Shown here: piece by piece, positions 13,872 to 16,553 of the stretch
Layout: every line of letters begins with the position of its first letter
Position numbering within the stretch: position 1 is the stretch's first letter
Assembly (NCBI GenBank): GCA_009699165.1
Contig: WLOR01000019.1
Coordinates: forward strand, 1-16,553
Direction of reading: 5' to 3'
From: Actinomycetota bacterium
GTDB taxonomy: Bacteria; Actinomycetota; Actinomycetes; Nanopelagicales; Nanopelagicaceae
DNA: 16,553 bases
Program-made: the position numbers and the translations under genes
The notes under the pieces: generated by a model
The model's database searches: none
What the model was told of the DNA's origin: nothing
Seen by the model: only the letters and a program-made list of their open reading frames with translations

Positions 13872-14765
13872 TTACTTCTTCTTGTAGCCCTTGGGGCAAA
13901 CCGGCTTAACTGCAGTAACTTTCTTAACTAACTTCCCCTTCGCGCAAGTGATAGTTATTTTTTTGGTTGAAGGAGTGAGGCTTACTTTTGGCGTTGCCTT
14001 CACCGTCGGGGTAGGCGTTGGCTTTACAGTCATAGTCGGGGTTGGAGTTGGGGTCGGTGAAGCCGTTGGGGTCGCTGTTGGTGTTGGGGTCGCTGTTGGT
14101 GTTGGCTTAGCAACTTTTCCATTGTTAAATAGTGAATTCGTATAGGTCATATCCAGTTTCACTGCTGGAAGTGTTTTTGTTGAGGAAGCTGGATTATCAC
14201 TCAGATTCAGTGTGAGTGTGTATTTACCCAATGGTAAATTTTGAGGAAGTATAAAACTGCCTTGGTAGACACCTGATCCACATTGAAAAGAAGAGCAGTA
14301 CGTACCAGCCGCATAGAGAGATTTACTCAATAGTTCAAAACTAGTCTCTCCCATCCGTGCATTAATTTGATTCCCTGTTGACCCAATTAACTTAGCCTCT
14401 ATTTTGTATGCGCCAACCCAAGCTCTACATGCTTGCCTAATGCTAATTTCAAAAGATAGAGGTGAACCAGCGACCAAACTTCCATCTGGTTCAATTGTTG
14501 AGGTGGCAAAATATCGGAGATAGTCCAATCCCATTCCAGAGCTGACCCCGTTAGTTGTGACTACGCACTTGTCCAAACGTGGATTTAGTTTTACCGGATC
14601 AACCATGCCTTCATCTGATAACCCAAGAACGCAGTTATTGGGTGCCACTCCTTGAATATCTCCGGTGCTACATCCAGCGGCTTGAGCAGGAATGGCAGTC
14701 AGTGTCAACTGTGCCAGGATGCTTGCGGTAACCAGAAATGTAGCAATCCACTTGTGTCGGCTCAT
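13872..14765 (-). CDS. Secreted protein with Pro/Thr linker and the two-cysteine, poly-Lys tail
   Basis: 297 residues. Signal peptide MSRHKWIATF ... AIPAQA with cleavage near residue 29. Residues 31-215 form a probably beta-rich extracellular domain with seven cysteines (C32, C45, C67, C113, C157, C162 and a few nearby polar loops), which I do not recognise. Residues 220-262 are a Pro/Thr linker. The last 26 residues (272-297) are the tail with TCxKGK, C274, C290 and PVCPKGYKKK, 21 of 26 identical to the tail of the protein at 10616-11071. ATG 14765 is supported by TAGATT six bases upstream. It is convergent with the AlgX-like gene, 6 bp between stops. Likely a cell-surface protein held away from the envelope by the linker; function unknown. 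Confidence 0.85.
   Translation of the reverse strand: MSRHKWIATFLVTASILAQLTLTAIPAQAAGCSTGDIQGVAPNNCVLGLSDEGMVDPVKLNPRLDKCVVTTNGVSSGMGLDYLRYFATSTIEPDGSLVAGSPLSFEISIRQACRAWVGAYKIEAKLIGSTGNQINARMGETSFELLSKSLYAAGTYCSSFQCGSGVYQGSFILPQNLPLGKYTLTLNLSDNPASSTKTLPAVKLDMTYTNSLFNNGKVAKPTPTATPTPTATPTASPTPTPTPTMTVKPTPTPTVKATPKVSLTPSTKKITITCAKGKLVKKVTAVKPVCPKGYKKK
14065..14100. repeat. Two exact copies of an 18-bp unit inside a wider Pro/Thr repeat
   Basis: gttggggtcgctgttggt occurs at 14065-14082 and 14083-14100. It lies within about 130 bp of degenerate GTTGG-type repeats encoding the linker. The unit has the same 18-bp length as the repeat at 169-240, but a different sequence (TPTATP instead of SPTPTP). 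Confidence 0.85.
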
Positions 14766-14771
14766 GGGGTA

Positions 14772-14800
14772 AATCTAGCCCCTTCGGCTTTAGATTTGAA
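14772..14800 (-). promoter_or_regulatory. Leaderless promoter of the Pro/Thr secreted protein (TTCAAA-N17-TAGATT)
   Basis: The -10 TAGATT (14772-14777) is 6 bases before the ATG at 14765. A possible -35 TTCAAA (14795-14800) is 17 bases upstream. Confidence 0.5.
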
Positions 14801-14836
14801 TTTGAAAAGCCTGAGAATATTCAATCTCTAGTGCCT

Positions 14837-14842
14837 TAGGGT
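14837..14842 (+). promoter_or_regulatory. -10 element (TAGGGT) of a leaderless promoter for the BKACE gene
   Basis: TAGGGT is followed by AGGGAT (6 bases) and the ATG at 14849. No convincing -35 is visible. The AGGGA directly before ATG is too close to act as a normal Shine-Dalgarno sequence. Confidence 0.42.
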
Positions 14843-14848
14843 AGGGAT

Positions 14849-15694
14849 ATGGACTCTTCGCGCCCTACTGGGGTTTTTCCTCTCTCATTTTGCCCGACGG
14901 GAATGGTCCCTCAAAAATCAGAGACCCAGCACATACCAATCACTCCGCGGGAGATTGCAGAGCAAGTCAACCAAGTTGCACAGATTGGCATCACAAGCGT
15001 GCACCTACATGCACGAAATGATGATGGATCACCAGCTTGGGAGCGTGCCCGTTTTGAAAAGACGATTGAACTAATCAAAAATACAAACCCAGATTTAGTA
15101 ATCTGCATAACGACATCTGGTCGAACCGTAACCGAGTTTGAAAAACGATCAGATGTATTAGAAATTTCAGGAGATCTTAAGCCTGATATGGCGTCGCTGA
15201 CACCGGCGAGTATGAATTTTGCAAAATCTGCGTCAATAAATGCTCCTGACATGGTTTTACGACTAGCCCAAAGAATGCAGGAACGCGGCATTAAGCCAGA
15301 GTTTGAGGTATTTGATACCGGAATGATCAATTACGCAAAGTATTTGATCTCCAAGAAGATTGCCGAACCTCCTTTCGTCTTTAACATCTTGCTCGGTGGT
15401 ATTGCTACAGCTCAGGCCAATCTGCTCGAACTTGGTTTAATGGTCGAGCGTTTGCCTCAAGGATCTATTTGGCTTGGCGCAGGAATTGGCGAGGCGCAAC
15501 TTCCGGTAAATACTTTAAGTCTTGCATCTGGTGGAGGCGTACGCGTTGGCTTAGAAGACAATATCTACTTCGACCAAAAGAAGGGGGTATTAGCATCAAA
15601 CATCGATTTGGTTGAAAGAGTTGTTAATCTCGCCGCGCTCATGGGTAAATCAGTTATGTCATCGGGTGATTTTAGAAAAACATACCTTTCATGA
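14849..15694 (+). CDS. BKACE-family beta-keto acid cleavage enzyme (DUF849)
   Basis: 281-residue TIM-barrel protein of the BKACE family, related to 3-keto-5-aminohexanoate cleavage enzyme (Kce). The Zn-binding pair H52 and H54 is in TSVHLHARNDDG, and the distal Zn ligand E236 is in VRVGLEDNIY. FEVFDTGM (152-159) and NILLGG (179-184) are family blocks. These enzymes condense a beta-keto acid with acetyl-CoA to give acetoacetate and a new acyl-CoA. The keto acid cannot be told from the sequence. The next gene overlaps by 4 bases (ATGA), so the two act in one transcript. The neighbour is an acyltransferase, so one possibility is that BKACE supplies its acyl-CoA donor (inference). It is cytoplasmic. 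Confidence 0.88.
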   Translation: MDSSRPTGVFPLSFCPTGMVPQKSETQHIPITPREIAEQVNQVAQIGITSVHLHARNDDGSPAWERARFEKTIELIKNTNPDLVICITTSGRTVTEFEKRSDVLEISGDLKPDMASLTPASMNFAKSASINAPDMVLRLAQRMQERGIKPEFEVFDTGMINYAKYLISKKIAEPPFVFNILLGGIATAQANLLELGLMVERLPQGSIWLGAGIGEAQLPVNTLSLASGGGVRVGLEDNIYFDQKKGVLASNIDLVERVVNLAALMGKSVMSSGDFRKTYLS

Positions 15695-16440
15695 GTCGAC
15701 AAATAATCGTGGCAGGCTCAGGAAATTTAACTACCGAAATTTATGAGACAGCCGTTTTGCTTGGATTTGATGTTCTTATATTAGATTTGATTGGCAATTC
15801 ACAAATAATTGCCGCTCGAAAAATCAAGCCAAGTGACGTGACTGAAGATTTAAGAAAAATTCCTATAATTATGGGAACAGTAAATTACCCAGAGTTTGAA
15901 AAACTTAATTTTCTCGAACTCACCCGAAAAAACCGAGAAAAACTCTATACAGAGATTATCAATCTGGGCTTTAAAAATTGGGTCTCTATTATTCACCCAT
16001 CGGCAGTTATTTCGCCCTCTGCGAAAATCGCAATGAATGTATTTGTGAATGCTAACTCGACTATCTCTAGCAACTCTGTGATTGCTGAAAATTCGCGAAT
16101 CAATCGCAATGTCTCAATTGGCCACGATGTCAGCATCGGAGCTTTCTGTGACATAGCCCCCGGCGTAACCATTACTGGTGCGGTTCAAATCGAGGACTCG
16201 GTTTTTATAGGCGCTGGTTCAGTTCTTATCCATGGGTTAAGAGTGGGTAAGGGCTCATCTGTTGGCGCCGGTGCGCTTGTAACTAGAAGCGTCGATGACT
16301 TCACTTTAGTGATGGGCTCGCCCGCGCGCAGAAAAAATCAAGGGTTTCGCGCATTTCGCAAGAGAGTTTTGCCTAAGATTCTAAAGCTGCTCAAAGCCTT
16401 AAAACTCCATAAAACTATAAAACAGGTAACAAGACGCTAG
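15691..16440 (+). CDS. NeuD/PglD-like hexapeptide-repeat acyltransferase
   Basis: 249 residues. The N-terminal Rossmann-like part begins IIVAGSGNLTTEIYE (5-19), which corresponds to the sugar-binding GASGHA region of PglD/NeuD but lacks the usual His. Residues 100-210 are a left-handed beta-helix of hexapeptide repeats (IHPSAVISPSAKIAMNVFV and onward). The catalytic base H145 is in VSIGHDVSIG. Family members N- or O-acylate amino sugars such as UDP-4-amino sugars or sialic acid. The C-terminal 35 residues are strongly basic (many K and R) and extend past the usual end, possibly for membrane or glycan contact. Start overlaps the BKACE stop (ATGA). Substrate unknown; the acyl group need not be acetyl, given the upstream partner. 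Confidence 0.85.
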   Translation: MSRQIIVAGSGNLTTEIYETAVLLGFDVLILDLIGNSQIIAARKIKPSDVTEDLRKIPIIMGTVNYPEFEKLNFLELTRKNREKLYTEIINLGFKNWVSIIHPSAVISPSAKIAMNVFVNANSTISSNSVIAENSRINRNVSIGHDVSIGAFCDIAPGVTITGAVQIEDSVFIGAGSVLIHGLRVGKGSSVGAGALVTRSVDDFTLVMGSPARRKNQGFRAFRKRVLPKILKLLKALKLHKTIKQVTRR

Positions 16441-16452
16441 TTCCCATGGGAA
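16441..16452. repeat. Perfect 12-bp palindrome directly after the acyltransferase stop codon
   Basis: TTCCCATGGGAA reads the same on both strands and begins at the base after the TAG stop. It could be a protein-binding site or chance; it has no loop and is not a terminator. Confidence 0.6.
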
Positions 16453-16460
16453 AGTTGCAA

Positions 16461-16493
16461 GATTCCTTGATCATGCTTAATTGTTAAGGAATC
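16461..16493. terminator. Inverted repeat, possible bidirectional terminator
   Basis: GATTCCTT (16461-16468) and AAGGAATC (16486-16493) form 8-bp arms around a 17-base loop. It lies downstream of the acyltransferase gene. The AT-rich arms, long loop and lack of a clear T-run make it a weak terminator candidate. Confidence 0.35.
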
Positions 16494-16553
16494 GTTATCT
16501 GGCCCTGAGGTTGCAGGAGCGCATTACATTTCAGATTCAACTGTTCTTCGTTA
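16484..16553 (-). CDS. Possible C-terminal end of a convergent gene, cut by window edge
   Basis: On the minus strand one frame is open from the window edge to a TAA at 16484-16486, giving 22 residues ending QPQGQITIP. The other two minus frames have stops. The stop falls in the inverted repeat, as expected for a gene ending at a terminator. The stretch is too short to be sure: a plus-strand frame is also open to the edge but has no start codon. Confidence 0.25.
   Translation of the reverse strand, partial: NEEQLNLKCNALLQPQGQITIP

Noticed and set aside
13891..14145. Plus-strand reading frame of 84 codons rich in Val-Gly repeats.
   Set aside because: It is the antisense shadow of the Pro/Thr linker of the minus-strand secreted protein.
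1..16553. CRISPR arrays, tRNA or rRNA genes, insertion sequences, prophage or toxin-antitoxin genes.
   Set aside because: No regularly spaced repeats, no recognisable tRNA or rRNA sequence, no transposase or phage proteins, and no small paired genes of that kind were seen on either strand.

Overview
The window looks like chromosomal DNA of a small-genome, low-GC actinobacterium, most likely a freshwater acI/Nanopelagicales-type organism. That is an inference. It rests on moderate GC, short intergenic gaps, secreted proteins with Pro/Thr-rich linkers and short Cys/Lys motifs that I associate with this group, and a sugar ABC transporter without its own ATPase. At least eight genes also share one start architecture: a TANNNT -10 hexamer, 6 or 7 bases, then the start codon. 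This is the signature of leaderless transcripts, which are common in Actinobacteria. All family names come from recognising motifs in the translations; no search was run.

Left part (1-2312, all minus strand): a secreted protein cut by the window edge, a UPF0126/TRIC-type membrane protein, a DinB-fold protein and a GNAT acetyltransferase. The GNAT resembles the C-terminal acetyltransferase-like domain of animal O-GlcNAcase (OGA).

Amino-sugar block (about 1692-8447): next to that GNAT, and divergent from it, is a 549-residue fusion of a BadF/BadG-type N-acetylglucosamine kinase with a SIS sugar-phosphate domain. Convergent with the fusion is a minus-strand set that reads GH84 beta-N-acetylglucosaminidase, lipoprotein sugar-binding protein, then two permeases. 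The model is uptake of GlcNAc-containing oligosaccharides or glycoconjugates, cytoplasmic cleavage by the signal-less GH84 enzyme, phosphorylation by the kinase half and further conversion by the SIS half. The GH84 enzyme and the GNAT correspond to the two halves of human OGA, here encoded as separate genes in one locus. nagA, nagB and the transporter ATPase are not in the window.

Surface-glycan block (8524-14765): a GT8 glycosyltransferase fused to a sulfotransferase-like domain, a small secreted protein, an AlgI-like MBOAT acyltransferase with an adjacent AlgX/AlgJ-like SGNH protein, and a second secreted protein with a Pro/Thr linker. The two complete secreted proteins end in nearly the same 26-residue Cys...Cys...KKK tail, although the rest of each is unrelated. 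Together these genes suggest synthesis, acylation and possibly sulfation of a cell-surface glycan.

Right end (14849-16553): a BKACE-type beta-keto acid cleavage enzyme overlaps by 4 bases a NeuD/PglD-like hexapeptide acetyltransferase. After them come a perfect 12-bp palindrome, an inverted repeat and perhaps the tail of a convergent gene.
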